A DNA stretch of 59,952 bases from Rubrivivax sp. (GTDB taxonomy: Bacteria; Pseudomonadota; Gammaproteobacteria; Burkholderiales; Burkholderiaceae_C): positions 1 through 59,952 of the forward strand of contig JAIXTY010000081.1 of NCBI GenBank assembly GCA_027483705.1, in the 5' to 3' direction. Every line of letters begins with the position of its first letter. The first letter of the stretch is position 1. Both the position numbers and the translations under genes were made by a program. Positions 23,140 through 34,477 of this stretch are shown in pieces. The notes under the pieces were generated by a model that did no database searches, had not been told where the DNA came from, and saw only the letters and a program-made list of their open reading frames with translations.

Positions 23140-26100
23140 TCAGGCCGCCTCGGCCATCGACAGCGCGCTCTGCATGTCGACCGCCACGATTCGGCTGACG
23201 CCCTGCTCCTGCATCGTCACGCCGATCAGCTGCCGGGCCATCTCCATCGCGATCTTATTGTGGCTGATGAAGAGGAACTGCGTGCCCTGGCTCATCTCGG
23301 TCACGAGCTTGGCATAACGCTCGGTGTTGGCGTCATCCAGCGGCGCGTCCACCTCGTCGAGCAGGCAGAAGGGCGCCGGGTTCAGCTGGAAGATCGCGAA
23401 CACCAGCGCGATGGCGGTGAGCGCCTTCTCGCCGCCCGACAGCAGGTGGATTGTGCTGTTCTTCTTGCCCGGCGGCTGGGCCATCACCTGCACGCCGGCG
23501 TCTAGGATCTCGGTGCCCGTCATCACCAGGCGCGCCTGGCCGCCGCCGAAGAGGCTGGGGAACATGCGGCCGAAGTGCTCGTTGACCTGGTTGAAGGTGC
23601 TGGCCAGCAGGTCGCGCGTTTCCAGGTCGATCTTCGCGATGGCGTCTTCCAGCGTGCGGATGGCCTCGTTCAGGTCGGCGTTCTGCGCGTCGAGGAAGGT
23701 CTTGCGCTCGCGGCTGGCGGTCAGCTCGTCCAGCGCCGCCAGGTTGACGGCGCCGAGTGCGTTGATGTCCTTGTTGATGCGGTCGATCTCGGTCTGCAGG
23801 CCCCAGAGCTTGACGTTGCCGTCTTCGATGGACTTGCCGAGGGCCTCGACATCGACCTCGGCCGCCGCCAGCTGCTCCAGGTACTGTGCGCCGCCCAGCT
23901 GCGCGGCCTGCAGTTCCAGCTGCAGCTTGGTGATCTGCTCGCGCAGCGGCTCCAGGCTGCGCTCGAAGGCCAGGCGCTGCTCGTCGGCCCGGCGCAGCTG
24001 CGCGCTCAGGTCGTCGTAGGTGCTGCGCGCCAGGCCTAGGGCCTGCTCGCGCTCGAGCTTGATCGCCAGCGCGCCCTGCAGCCCGCTCTGCGCCGCGGCG
24101 TCGTCGAAGCTGCCGAGCTCCAGCTGCAGCTGCTCGCCGGCCTGCACGTTGGCCTGCACCTGCGCGGCGGCGGTCTCGATGCTGCGCTGCAGCTCGGCCT
24201 GGCGCGCCACCAGCGCGCGGGCCTGGAAGCGGGCCTCCTGGGCCTGGCGCTCGAGCGCACGCTGCTGCTCGCGCTGGTCCGACAGCGCACGCTCGGCGGC
24301 GATGACGGCGTCTTCGAGTTCGGCGTGCTTTTCCTGCGCGTTGGCAAGGTCGATGTCCAGCTCCTCGAAGCGCGCTTCGCCGGTGGCGCGGCGTTCTTCG
24401 AGCGCTTCGAGCTGCGCGTCGATCTCGGCCAGCTCTTCGGCCAGCTGGCTGCTGCGTGAGTTGGCGGCTTCGGCCTGCTGGCTCAGGCGCAACAGCTCGA
24501 CGTGCAGCGTGTGGGCACGCTGCTGCGCCTCGGCCGCCTCGCGGCGCACGGTGGCCAGGCGCTGGCTGGCATCGGTGTAGGCGGCCTCCAGCCGCACCTG
24601 CTGGGCGCGGGCCTCGTCGGCGATGAGCGCCTGCGCGCGCTGCTGGCGGTCGAGGTTCTCGATCTCCTGGGCGCGGGCCAGCAGGCCGGCCTGTTCGCTG
24701 TCGGGCGCGTAGAAGGCCACGGCGTGCGGGCTCACGGCGTGGCCTTCGCGCGTCATGATGACTTCGCCGTGCGCCAGCTGCGCGCGTTGCGACAGCGCCG
24801 TGTCGAGCGAGTCGGCGGTGTAGACGCCCTCCAGCCAGTCGGACAGCAGGGCCTGCAGCGAGGCGTCGCCAAGCTTGAGCTGGTCGGTCAGCGGCGGCAG
24901 CGTGCGATGGGTGTTGGTGATGCTGCCCGACGGCAGCGCGTAGAAGGCCAGCCGTGCCGGCGGCGCATCGGCCGCGAAGGCGCGCACGGTGTCCAGCCGG
25001 CCCACGGCCAGCGCGTGCAGTCGCTCGCGCAGCGCGGCCTCCAGGGCCGTCTCCCAGCCGGGCGTCGTGTGCACCTGCTTCCACAGGCCCTGCAGGCCAT
25101 CGAGGCCGTGCTTGGCCAGCCAGGGCTTGAGCTTGCCCTCGGTCTGCACCTTTTCCTGCAGCGCGCGCAGCGCCGACAGCCGGGCGCCGATGTCGGTGAC
25201 CCTCGCGGCCTCGCGGGCCGCGGCGTCCTGCGCCTCGCGGCGCTGCTCGTCGAGCGCAGGCACCTGCTCCGAGAGCTCGGCCAATCGCGCCTCGGTCTCG
25301 TCGCGGCGTTCGTTGGCCGCGGTCTCGTCGGTGCGCAGCGCCTCGATGCGTGCCATGTCGGGCGCCGACAGGCCCTTGCGCTCCGCCGCCAGCCGCTCGT
25401 GCCGCGCCTTCAGGCCGCGGCTCTGCTCCTCGACGTTGCGGCTGTCGGCGGCCAGCAGCTGGATCTGCTGCTGCACCTCGGCGGCCTTGGCGCGCTGGGC
25501 GTTGGCGGTCTGCTGCGCGCTGCGCACGGCCTCCTCGGCATCGGGCAGCGCGAAGCCCTGCTCCTCGGCCTGCGCATGCAGCGTGTCGGCCTGCTCCTCG
25601 GCGGCGGCGATGCGGCCGGCGATCTCGTCGAGCTCGGCGGTGGCCTCCTCCTGCCGCGCCGCCCACTGCGCGTTCTGCGCCTGCAGGTCGGCCAGCCGCG
25701 CCTGCGCGCGCTGGCGGCCTTCGACGACGTAGCGGATGCGCTCCTCGAGCCGGCTCACCTCAAGCGCGGCTTGCGCCAGCTCGCCCTGGCGCGCGTGCAG
25801 CGTGTCGTTGGCGGCATAGTGGGCTTGGCGCACCTGCTCCAGCTCGGCCTCGGTGTGGCGCAACTCGGCCAGGCGCGCTTCCAGCGCGGTGGCAGCCTCG
25901 GTGGCCGCGGCCTGCACGCGCAGCTCTTCGTTGGCGGCGTCGCGGTGCTTCAGGAACCACAGCTGGTGCAGCTTCAGCGTGCCCTGTTCCTGCAGCGTGC
26001 GGTACTGCGAGGCGACCTCGGCCTGCTTCTCGAGCTTGTCGAGGTTGCTGTTCAGCTCGCGCAGGATGTCGTCGACGCGTGTGAGGTTCTCGCGCGTGTC

Positions 26101-26655
26101 CTTCAGCCGGTTCTCGGTCTCGCGGCGGCGCTCCTTGTACTTGCTGACGCCGGCCGCCTCTTCAAGGAACAGGCGCAGCTCCTCGGGCCGGCTCTCGATG
26201 ATGCGGCTGATGGTGCCCTGGCCGATGATGGCGTAGGCCCGCGGCCCCAGGCCGGTGCCCAGGAACACGTCCTGCACGTCGCGGCGGCGCACCGGCTGGT
26301 TGTTGATGAAGTAGCTGCTGGTGCCGTCACGCGTGAGCGTGCGCTTCACCGCAATCTCGGCAAAGGCGTTCCACTGGCCGCCGGCACGCGCCAGCGTGTT
26401 GTCGAACACCAGCTCCACGCTGGCGCGGCTGGCCGGCTTGCGGTTGCCGCTGCCGTTGAAGATGACGTCCTGCATGGACTCGCCACGCAGCTCCGACGCC
26501 TTGCTCTCGCCGAGCACCCAGCGCACGGCGTCCATGATGTTGCTCTTGCCGCAGCCGTTGGGCCCGACGACGCCCACGAGCTGCCCCGGCAGCTGGAAGG
26601 TGGTGGGTTCGGCAAAGCTCTTGAAGCCCGAGAGCTTGATCTGCGTGAGGCGCAT
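23140..26655 (-). CDS. smc: Chromosome segregation protein SMC
   Basis: SMC is the ATPase of the condensin-like SMC-ScpAB complex. The 1171-residue product starts MRLTQIKLSGFKSFAEPT, with Walker A GPNGCGKSN near 32-40, RGYAIIGQGTISRII-type N-terminal head motifs, long Glu/Gln/Ala-rich coiled coils (about 170-510 and 660-1000), a hinge (about 515-655), and the C-terminal head with signature HLLSGGEKALTAIAL near 1080 and Walker B FCLLDEVDAPLDDAN. ATG 26655 gives the conserved start; the frame stays open further upstream but overlaps queF there. zipA follows. Confidence 0.97.
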   Translation of the reverse strand: MRLTQIKLSGFKSFAEPTTFQLPGQLVGVVGPNGCGKSNIMDAVRWVLGESKASELRGESMQDVIFNGSGNRKPASRASVELVFDNTLARAGGQWNAFAEIAVKRTLTRDGTSSYFINNQPVRRRDVQDVFLGTGLGPRAYAIIGQGTISRIIESRPEELRLFLEEAAGVSKYKERRRETENRLKDTRENLTRVDDILRELNSNLDKLEKQAEVASQYRTLQEQGTLKLHQLWFLKHRDAANEELRVQAAATEAATALEARLAELRHTEAELEQVRQAHYAANDTLHARQGELAQAALEVSRLEERIRYVVEGRQRAQARLADLQAQNAQWAARQEEATAELDEIAGRIAAAEEQADTLHAQAEEQGFALPDAEEAVRSAQQTANAQRAKAAEVQQQIQLLAADSRNVEEQSRGLKARHERLAAERKGLSAPDMARIEALRTDETAANERRDETEARLAELSEQVPALDEQRREAQDAAAREAARVTDIGARLSALRALQEKVQTEGKLKPWLAKHGLDGLQGLWKQVHTTPGWETALEAALRERLHALAVGRLDTVRAFAADAPPARLAFYALPSGSITNTHRTLPPLTDQLKLGDASLQALLSDWLEGVYTADSLDTALSQRAQLAHGEVIMTREGHAVSPHAVAFYAPDSEQAGLLARAQEIENLDRQQRAQALIADEARAQQVRLEAAYTDASQRLATVRREAAEAQQRAHTLHVELLRLSQQAEAANSRSSQLAEELAEIDAQLEALEERRATGEARFEELDIDLANAQEKHAELEDAVIAAERALSDQREQQRALERQAQEARFQARALVARQAELQRSIETAAAQVQANVQAGEQLQLELGSFDDAAAQSGLQGALAIKLEREQALGLARSTYDDLSAQLRRADEQRLAFERSLEPLREQITKLQLELQAAQLGGAQYLEQLAAAEVDVEALGKSIEDGNVKLWGLQTEIDRINKDINALGAVNLAALDELTASRERKTFLDAQNADLNEAIRTLEDAIAKIDLETRDLLASTFNQVNEHFGRMFPSLFGGGQARLVMTGTEILDAGVQVMAQPPGKKNSTIHLLSGGEKALTAIALVFAIFQLNPAPFCLLDEVDAPLDDANTERYAKLVTEMSQGTQFLFISHNKIAMEMARQLIGVTMQEQGVSRIVAVDMQSALSMAEAA

Positions 26656-26739
26656 CGGCGGGACGCCCGGCGCCTTGCAGCGACCGAACGCAAGTGCTTG
26701 ATTCTGAAAGGAAAAAGCGCTCCTGATCGGGGCGCTGAC

Positions 26740-26765
26740 GGGGCGCGATGATAGCATCGCGCCCC
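26740..26765. repeat. Perfect inverted repeat between smc and queF
   Basis: GGGGCGCGATG (26740-26750), loop ATAG, CATCGCGCCCC (26755-26765): an 11-base perfect stem with a 4-base loop in the 141-base divergent region. A second, looser inverted pair (AGCGC at 26716-26720 with GCGCT at 26732-26736) lies just to the left. Because the flanking genes diverge, this is not a terminator of either; a dimeric-regulator site or a transcript hairpin are the options. The centre reads GATGATAGCATC and may overlap a -10 element. Confidence 0.55.
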
Positions 26766-26796
26766 CCGCGGGCCACCCCGCTCCACCCCAGCTGCC

Positions 26797-27255
26797 ATGG
26801 CCCGCCGACCGAAGCCGGAATCCACCCCCGAACGCCAGCCGCCCGCCACGCCCCCGAGCGCGCCGAGCCGCGAGCTGCACGCCTTCCCGAACCCGGCGCC
26901 GCAGCGCGACTACGTCATCCGCTTCGACGTGCCCGAGTTCACCTGCCTGTGCCCGCTGACCGGCCAGCCCGACTTCGCGCACTTCACGCTCGAGATCGTG
27001 CCCGACAAGCTGTGCGTCGAGACCAAGAGCCTGAAGCAGTACTTCTGGAGCTACCGCAACGAGGGCGCCTTCCACGAGAAGGTGACCAACGCCATCGTCG
27101 ACGACCTCGTCAAGGCCATCGCGCCTCGCTTCGTGCGGCTGCACGCCGACTGGTTCGTGCGCGGCGGCATCCGCACCTTCGTGACGGCCGAGCACCGCCA
27201 GAAGGGCTGGAAGCCGCAGCCGGTGGTGGCGCTGCCCGGCGCCGACGCGGCGTGA
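26797..27255 (+). CDS. queF: NADPH-dependent 7-cyano-7-deazaguanine reductase QueF
   Basis: QueF reduces preQ0 to preQ1 for queuosine tRNA modification. The 152-residue protein is the short, single-domain type. The catalytic motif [14 protein letters not shown] places the nucleophile at Cys52 and the acid at Asp59; the QueF substrate/NADPH signature [20 protein letters not shown] follows near 75-95, and [13 protein letters not shown] lies at the C-terminus. The first 25 residues are a Pro-rich extension. ATG 26797 is used. The SET-domain gene begins 18 bases after its stop. Confidence 0.95.
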   Translation: MARRPKPESTPERQPPATPPSAPSRELHAFPNPAPQRDYVIRFDVPEFTCLCPLTGQPDFAHFTLEIVPDKLCVETKSLKQYFWSYRNEGAFHEKVTNAIVDDLVKAIAPRFVRLHADWFVRGGIRTFVTAEHRQKGWKPQPVVALPGADAA

Positions 27256-27273
27256 ACCTCGCTTGATGCTCGT

Positions 27274-27702
27274 GTGAACACCGCCGTCGCCCGCCCGCCA
27301 TACCAGAAGTTCGCCGTCGACGTGCGCGACAGCGCCATCGACGGCCGCGGCGCGTTCGCCGCCGAGCCGATCCCGCCGCGCCTGAAGATCGGCGAGATCC
27401 GCGGCGAGAGCATCAGCGTCGCCGAGGCGCGCATCCGCGCCACGCGCAGCGAACGCATCATGATCGTCGAGCTCTCCGAGAAGAAGGCCATCGACTTCAG
27501 CAAGAGCAGCGATCCGATGCGCTACACGAACCACAGCTGCCGGGCCAACGCGCGGCTCGTCATCCGCAACGGGCGTGTCGAGTTCTATGCGCTGCGAGCC
27601 ATCGCGGTGGGCGAGGAGATCACCGTCGACTACGGCGAGACGCACCACGAAGGCCGGCTGCGCTGCCAGTGCGGCGCGCCGGGCTGCCGCGGGGCGCTGT
27701 AG
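27274..27702 (+). CDS. SET-domain protein (putative protein-lysine methyltransferase)
   Basis: The 142-residue protein is little more than a SET domain. After a short N-terminus come DSAIDGRGAFAAEPIP (SET-N), then the SAM/active-site pseudoknot pieces YTNHSCRANA near 88-97 and GEEITVDYG near 117-125, and a post-SET-like Cys cluster (CQCGAPGCRG) near the end that could bind zinc with the upstream Cys. The start is GTG at 27274. It is probably cotranscribed with queF. Bacterial SET proteins of this size occur sporadically; the target protein is unknown. Methyltransferase activity is inferred from the intact motifs. Confidence 0.86.
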   Translation: MNTAVARPPYQKFAVDVRDSAIDGRGAFAAEPIPPRLKIGEIRGESISVAEARIRATRSERIMIVELSEKKAIDFSKSSDPMRYTNHSCRANARLVIRNGRVEFYALRAIAVGEEITVDYGETHHEGRLRCQCGAPGCRGAL

Positions 27703-27721
27703 CGAGGCGGTCGTCGCGGCT

Positions 27722-28777
27722 TCAGCCGTCGACGACGGCCTGGTGGCGCAGCTTGGCCACGGCGCCCTGGCGCGTGGCCATCAGCCCCCGCTCGGCCTCG
27801 ATGATGCGCAGCCACATCGCGTCGATCGCGGGGTGGGCCCAGCCGAGCTCGCGGTGGGCGCGCGCCGAGCTGTAGTCGAGATGGCAGCGTGTGGTGTCCA
27901 CGGCCTCGCGCGACAGGAAGGCCGGCAGCCCAATCGAGCGCAGCAGCGGCTCGGCCAGCGCCATCTGCGGTCGCATCACCGCCCGCGGCAGGTACAGCGC
28001 GATGCCGCGGCGGCCGCTCAGGCGCGTCCAGGTGGCGAACAGCTCGCGCATCGGCAACCGCTCGCCGCAGAACAGGTAGTCGCTGCCGGCCGGCGCCTGC
28101 TCGCCGGCCCGGCACAGGCCGTCGGCGAGCGCGTCCACGTCCACCGGCGCCAGCACCGCGTCGCCGCCGAAGGCCATCGGTGCCATGCCCCCCAGCAGTT
28201 GCAGGCGCAGCAGGTAGCCGAAGATGGCGTGGTCGTTGGCGCCAACCACCGCGTTCGGCATCGCCGTCACCAGCGGCAGCCCGCGCGCGCGCCAGCGCAG
28301 CGCCGCCTCGTGCGCCTGCCACTTGCTGCGGGCGTAGGGCGTGGGGTGATGGCCGTCGTGGACGTGGCTCTCGTCGCGCGGCACGCTGGGCGTGCCGGCG
28401 CGGCCGCTGCCGCCCAGCGCCCACACGGTGGACACGTACACCACCTTCGGCGCCTTCGCGGCATGCGCCGCGCCCAGCACGCGCTCGGTGCCGCCGGCGT
28501 TGACCTCGGTCATGCGGCGCGCCGTGGCGGCGTCGGCGCCGATCTCGTAGACGCCGGCGTTGTGCAGCACCAGGTCGAAGGCGCCGAGCGTGGTCATCCA
28601 CGGGCCATCGGCCGTGACGTCGCCGGCCACCAGCGTGCCGCCCTGTTGCGCGATCCACCGCGCGGCCGGCCCCTCGGGTTGGCGCACCAGGGCCGTCACG
28701 GCCCAGCCGCGGCGGCGCATCGCGCGCACCAGGGCCTGGCCGATGAAACCGGTGCCGCCCGTGAGAAAGACGTTCAT
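27722..28777 (-). CDS. NAD(P)-dependent epimerase/dehydratase (extended SDR, dihydroflavonol-reductase-like)
   Basis: The 351-residue enzyme has the Rossmann dinucleotide motif TGGTGFIG at 6-13, VLHNAGVYEIG near 71, VYVSTVWALGG with the catalytic Ser/Thr near 115, and the YxxxK pair in YARSKWQAHE near 150. This places it in the extended short-chain dehydrogenase family, nearest in style to dihydroflavonol-4-reductase-like proteins. The start ATG 28777 gives MNVFLTGGTGFIGQ; nothing upstream is conserved. It is convergent with the SET gene and divergent from the ankyrin gene. Substrate is unknown. Confidence 0.86.
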   Translation of the reverse strand: MNVFLTGGTGFIGQALVRAMRRRGWAVTALVRQPEGPAARWIAQQGGTLVAGDVTADGPWMTTLGAFDLVLHNAGVYEIGADAATARRMTEVNAGGTERVLGAAHAAKAPKVVYVSTVWALGGSGRAGTPSVPRDESHVHDGHHPTPYARSKWQAHEAALRWRARGLPLVTAMPNAVVGANDHAIFGYLLRLQLLGGMAPMAFGGDAVLAPVDVDALADGLCRAGEQAPAGSDYLFCGERLPMRELFATWTRLSGRRGIALYLPRAVMRPQMALAEPLLRSIGLPAFLSREAVDTTRCHLDYSSARAHRELGWAHPAIDAMWLRIIEAERGLMATRQGAVAKLRHQAVVDG

Positions 28778-28994
28778 GCCAGGCCCTCCTGGGCCGGATG
28801 CTAGTCGGCCCCGGGGACGCCGGCCCCGGTTGACCACCACCAGCCACGCTGCCACCATCCGCGCCCACGGCGTTTGCAGGGCGCCGCCGGATCCGCGGAC
28901 AGGGCCGAGCCCACCTGCTGGCGATCAGCCTTCCATTCCCACCTTTGTGCGGCCTGAACCCGCGGATCGCAGGCGTTCCACGCATGGAGGACTC

Positions 28995-30509
28995 ATGAGC
29001 GAACCCGCTCGCGGCAGCCTGCCGCCCCACCCCGACGCCGATCAACTCCGCCGCCAGGCGCGCGAGCTGCTGCGCGGCTGGCAACGTGGCGAGGCCGCCG
29101 CGCTGGCGCGTGCAGCGCCCTACGCGCTGCCGGCGCCGCCGAAGCTGGCGCAAGCACAGCTCGTCATCGCGCGCGAGCTGGGCTTTGCCAGCTGGGCACG
29201 GCTGCTGGACGAGGTTGAGCACCGGCGCGCCACGGCGCTGGACGACGCGGCCTTCACCGAGCGCGTGCTGGTGCTGGCGCTGGGCCGCGGCTACGCGGCG
29301 CCGCGGCCGGCGCAGGCGCTGGCGCTGCTGCAGTCGCGGCCGGGGCTGCGCGCGCCGGCGTTGCGGCTGGTGCAGGGCCAGCTGGATGAACGCGACGGCA
29401 TCGACCCCCGCCGCCCGCTGCCGCCCTGCCAGGCGCCGCCGCTGGCGCTGGTGGCCTTCAGCGCGCTGGCCACCGTGGGCTGTGAGCCGGCGCTGCTCGC
29501 GGCCATGGACCGGCTGCTCGCGGCCGGGGCCGACGCCAACGCCGGCCTCGTCGACCCCGACTTCCCCGAGCGCCCGCTGCCCCTGCTGTACGGCGCCGTG
29601 GCCCGTGCCCGCAGCGCGGCGATGGTGCAGCGGCTGCTGGCCGCCGGCGCCGAGCCCAACGACAACGAGTCGCTGTACCACGCGGTGGAGCAGGCCGACC
29701 GGCGCATCGTCGCGCTGCTGGCCGAGGCCGGCGCGCGCTGGCGCGGCACCAACGCGCTCTTCCGGCAGTTGGACTTCGAGTCGGTGGAGCACCTGCAGCA
29801 GGTGCTGCAGCTGGGCGCCGATGCCAACGACCGCTCGGCCGGCACCGGCACGCGGCCGCTGCACCACGCGGTGCTGCGGGGGCGCTCGCTGCCGCACCTG
29901 GAGCTGCTGCGCCAGCACGGCGCCGATGTCGCGGCGCTCGACGGCCACGGCCACAGCCTGGCCTGGTTCGCCGCGCGCGCCGGCCGCCGCGACGTGCTGG
30001 ACTGGCTGGCCCCGCTGGGCCTGCGCCCGCCCGACTCGCTGCACGAGCGCTTCCTCGCCGCCTGCGCCGCCGCCGACGGGCCCACGGCACGTGCGCTGCT
30101 GGCCGGGCGCCCCGGCCTGATCGGCGAGCTGGCGCCCTGGGACCGCACGCTGCTGCCCGAGCAGGCGCAGCGCGGCGCCTTCGAGTCGGTTCGCCTGATG
30201 CTGGCGCTGGGCTGGCCCGTCGCCGTGCCCGGCCCCTGGCAGGCCAGCGCAGTGAACCAGGCCGCGTTCCGCGGCGACGCGGCCATGGTGGCGCTGCTGC
30301 TGCAGCACGGCGCGCGCTGGCACGAGAAGAACGGCTACGGCGGCAACGCCCTCGGCAGTTGCCTGCACGCCGGCTGCCACGAGCCGGTGCCCGGTGGCGA
30401 CTACGCCGAGGTGCTGCGCCTGCTGATCGCCGACGGCGCGCCACCGCCCGAACGGGACGACCACCTCACCGACGAGATGGCGGCCGTCGTCGAAGGCCTA
30501 GCGGAGTGA
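28995..30509 (+). CDS. Ankyrin-repeat protein
   Basis: The 504-residue, probably cytosolic protein begins with a helical module (DADQLRRQARELLRGWQRGEAAALA, then AQLVIARELGFASWARLLDEV) often found in front of bacterial ankyrin arrays. From about residue 150 to 490 it carries ankyrin-like repeats, for example AMDRLLAAGADANAG, MVQRLLAAGAEPND, HLELLRQHGADVAALDGHGHSLAWFAARAG and MVALLLQHGARWHEKNGYGGNALG. A GGAGGACTC ribosome site precedes ATG 28995. No enzymatic domain is visible; a protein-protein interaction role is inferred. It is monocistronic, with a GC hairpin after the stop. Confidence 0.85.
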   Translation: MSEPARGSLPPHPDADQLRRQARELLRGWQRGEAAALARAAPYALPAPPKLAQAQLVIARELGFASWARLLDEVEHRRATALDDAAFTERVLVLALGRGYAAPRPAQALALLQSRPGLRAPALRLVQGQLDERDGIDPRRPLPPCQAPPLALVAFSALATVGCEPALLAAMDRLLAAGADANAGLVDPDFPERPLPLLYGAVARARSAAMVQRLLAAGAEPNDNESLYHAVEQADRRIVALLAEAGARWRGTNALFRQLDFESVEHLQQVLQLGADANDRSAGTGTRPLHHAVLRGRSLPHLELLRQHGADVAALDGHGHSLAWFAARAGRRDVLDWLAPLGLRPPDSLHERFLAACAAADGPTARALLAGRPGLIGELAPWDRTLLPEQAQRGAFESVRLMLALGWPVAVPGPWQASAVNQAAFRGDAAMVALLLQHGARWHEKNGYGGNALGSCLHAGCHEPVPGGDYAEVLRLLIADGAPPPERDDHLTDEMAAVVEGLAE

Positions 30510-30514
30510 GCGCG

Positions 30515-30537
30515 GGGCCGGCCGGCGCCGCCGGCCC
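30515..30537 (+). terminator. Possible terminator hairpin after the ankyrin gene
   Basis: GGGCCGGC (30515-30522) can pair perfectly with GCCGGCCC (30530-30537) around a 7-base loop, six bases past the stop. There is no T-run, so intrinsic termination would be inefficient; position supports the call. Confidence 0.45.
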
Positions 30538-30653
30538 GCCCAGGTAGCCCGACTCGCATTTGGGAGATGGCCGTCGGGGCTTCGGGCCCGGCGGGCGGGC
30601 GCCACAGAATCCGCCCGCCCTGGCGCCTGTCGCGCCGCCGAAAGGAGCCCGCC

Positions 30654-31055
30654 GTGCGCAGCTACCCCCGCAACAGCCCCGAGGCCGCCGGCCGCATCGT
30701 CGCGCTGGTCCTGATGGCCGACGGCTACGTCTGCCGCACCGAGATCGAGGTGCTCGAACGGCTGGGCGTGCACCAGCGCCTGGGTCTGCCGGCCGGTGCC
30801 ATCCCGCGCCTGGTGCAGGACCTCTGCGAAGACCTGATGAGCGGCCTGTGCGCCACCGGCTCGCTGATCGACGGCGTCGACGACGCGATGCTGGCGTCGT
30901 TCATGGCCGAGGTCGACAGCCCCGTGCTGCGTGCCGAGGTGCTGGAGATCGCCGAGGCCGTGTGCGCCGCCGACCGTCACTTGGCCGACGCCGAGGTGAC
31001 GGTGATCGCCGCCGCGCGCCGCCACTGGGGCCTGGTGGAACGCCAGGCGGCCTGA
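30654..31055 (+). CDS. TerB-like (tellurite-resistance TerB/DjlA fold) protein
   Basis: The 133-residue helical protein has the look of a TerB-like domain: RIVALVLMADGYVCRTEIEVLERLG near the N-terminus and a matching second half AEVLEIAEAVCAADRHLADAEVTVIAAARRHWGL, each a helix-acidic loop-helix unit. TerB folds bind divalent metal through such acidic loops. The start is GTG at 30654 after a strong AAAGGAG ribosome site; no ATG is available nearby. It is convergent with mutS, 16 bases apart. Family membership is a moderate call; a role in tellurite resistance should not be assumed. Confidence 0.65.
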   Translation: MRSYPRNSPEAAGRIVALVLMADGYVCRTEIEVLERLGVHQRLGLPAGAIPRLVQDLCEDLMSGLCATGSLIDGVDDAMLASFMAEVDSPVLRAEVLEIAEAVCAADRHLADAEVTVIAAARRHWGLVERQAA

Positions 31056-31071
31056 ACCGCCGGCGCCGCGC

Positions 31072-33648
<2,577 letters not shown>

Positions 33649-33712
33649 GGAGCGCGGGATGTTAGGCGAGGCGCGCTATCGTCCCGTCGGGCACGACGAC
33701 CCGGGAGACACG

Positions 33713-34477
33713 ATGCGCTGGATGCGATGCGAACACGAGGGCCGCGTGCGGCCGGGCCTGCTGGACGGCGAGCAGGTGCACCTGCACGAGGGCGACCTGT
33801 TCGGCACGCCGGTGCCCACCGGCGTGCGCGTGCCGCTCGCGGGCCTGACGCTGCTGCCGCCCTGCGTGCCCGGGCAGGTGATCGGCCTGTGGAACAACTT
33901 CCGCGCGGCCGCCGCGAAGAACGGCTGGGCCGAGCCGGCCGAGCCGCTGGTCTTTCTGAAGTCGCCGGCCGCGGCCAGCGGGCATGGCGCGACGGTGCCG
34001 GCGGTGGCCCCCGAGGTCGGCCGCGTGGCCTACGAGGGTGAGCTGGCCATCGTGATCGGCCGCGCCGCGCACCGCCTGGCGCGTGACGAGGCCGCCGGCG
34101 CCATCTTCGGCTACACGGTGGCCAACGACTTCACGGCGATGGAGCTGCTGAACCGCGACGCCAGCTTCGCGCAGTGGGCGCGCGCGAAGAGCTTTCCGGG
34201 CTTTGCCGCCTTCGGGCCGTGGATCGACACCGCCTTCGACCCCGCCCCGGCGCTGCTGCGCACGCGCGTGGGCGGCCGCGAGCGCCAGAACTTCCTGCTC
34301 GCCGACATGTTCTTCAGTCCGCACGAGCTGGTCTGGCGCCTGTCGCAGGACTTCCTGCTGCAGCCCGGCGACCTCATCCTGTGCGGCACCTCGCTGGGCG
34401 TGCTGCCGCTGAAGCCGGGCACCGAGGTCGAGGTGGAGATCGACGGCCTCGGCGTGCTGCGCAGCACCTACGGCTGA
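33713..34477 (+). CDS. Fumarylacetoacetate hydrolase family protein
   Basis: The 254-residue enzyme belongs to the FAH superfamily, which includes C-C bond hydrolases, isomerases and decarboxylases of aromatic catabolism. It shows GLWNNFRAAAAKNGW, VFLKSPAAASGHG, the metal-site segment VAYEGELAIVIGRAAHRLA with paired acidic residues, and GYTVANDFTAMELLNRD, then AKSFPGFAAFGPWI and a C-terminal GDLILCGTSLGVLPLKPGTEVEVEIDGLG. ATG 33713 follows GGGAGACACG. Substrate cannot be read; 5-carboxymethyl-2-hydroxymuconate isomerase/hydratase-like chemistry is one possibility. It overlaps the convergent P450 gene by 10 bases. Confidence 0.87.
   Translation: MRWMRCEHEGRVRPGLLDGEQVHLHEGDLFGTPVPTGVRVPLAGLTLLPPCVPGQVIGLWNNFRAAAAKNGWAEPAEPLVFLKSPAAASGHGATVPAVAPEVGRVAYEGELAIVIGRAAHRLARDEAAGAIFGYTVANDFTAMELLNRDASFAQWARAKSFPGFAAFGPWIDTAFDPAPALLRTRVGGRERQNFLLADMFFSPHELVWRLSQDFLLQPGDLILCGTSLGVLPLKPGTEVEVEIDGLGVLRSTYG

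Noticed and set aside
26656-27648. Upstream extension of the SMC frame across queF and the SET gene
   Set aside because: SMC proteins begin at MRLTQIKLSGFKSF; the upstream part is antisense to two conserved genes.
27630-30464. Leftward open frame of 944 codons across the epimerase and ankyrin genes
   Set aside because: The real genes in the other frames have family motifs; this translation is low-complexity.
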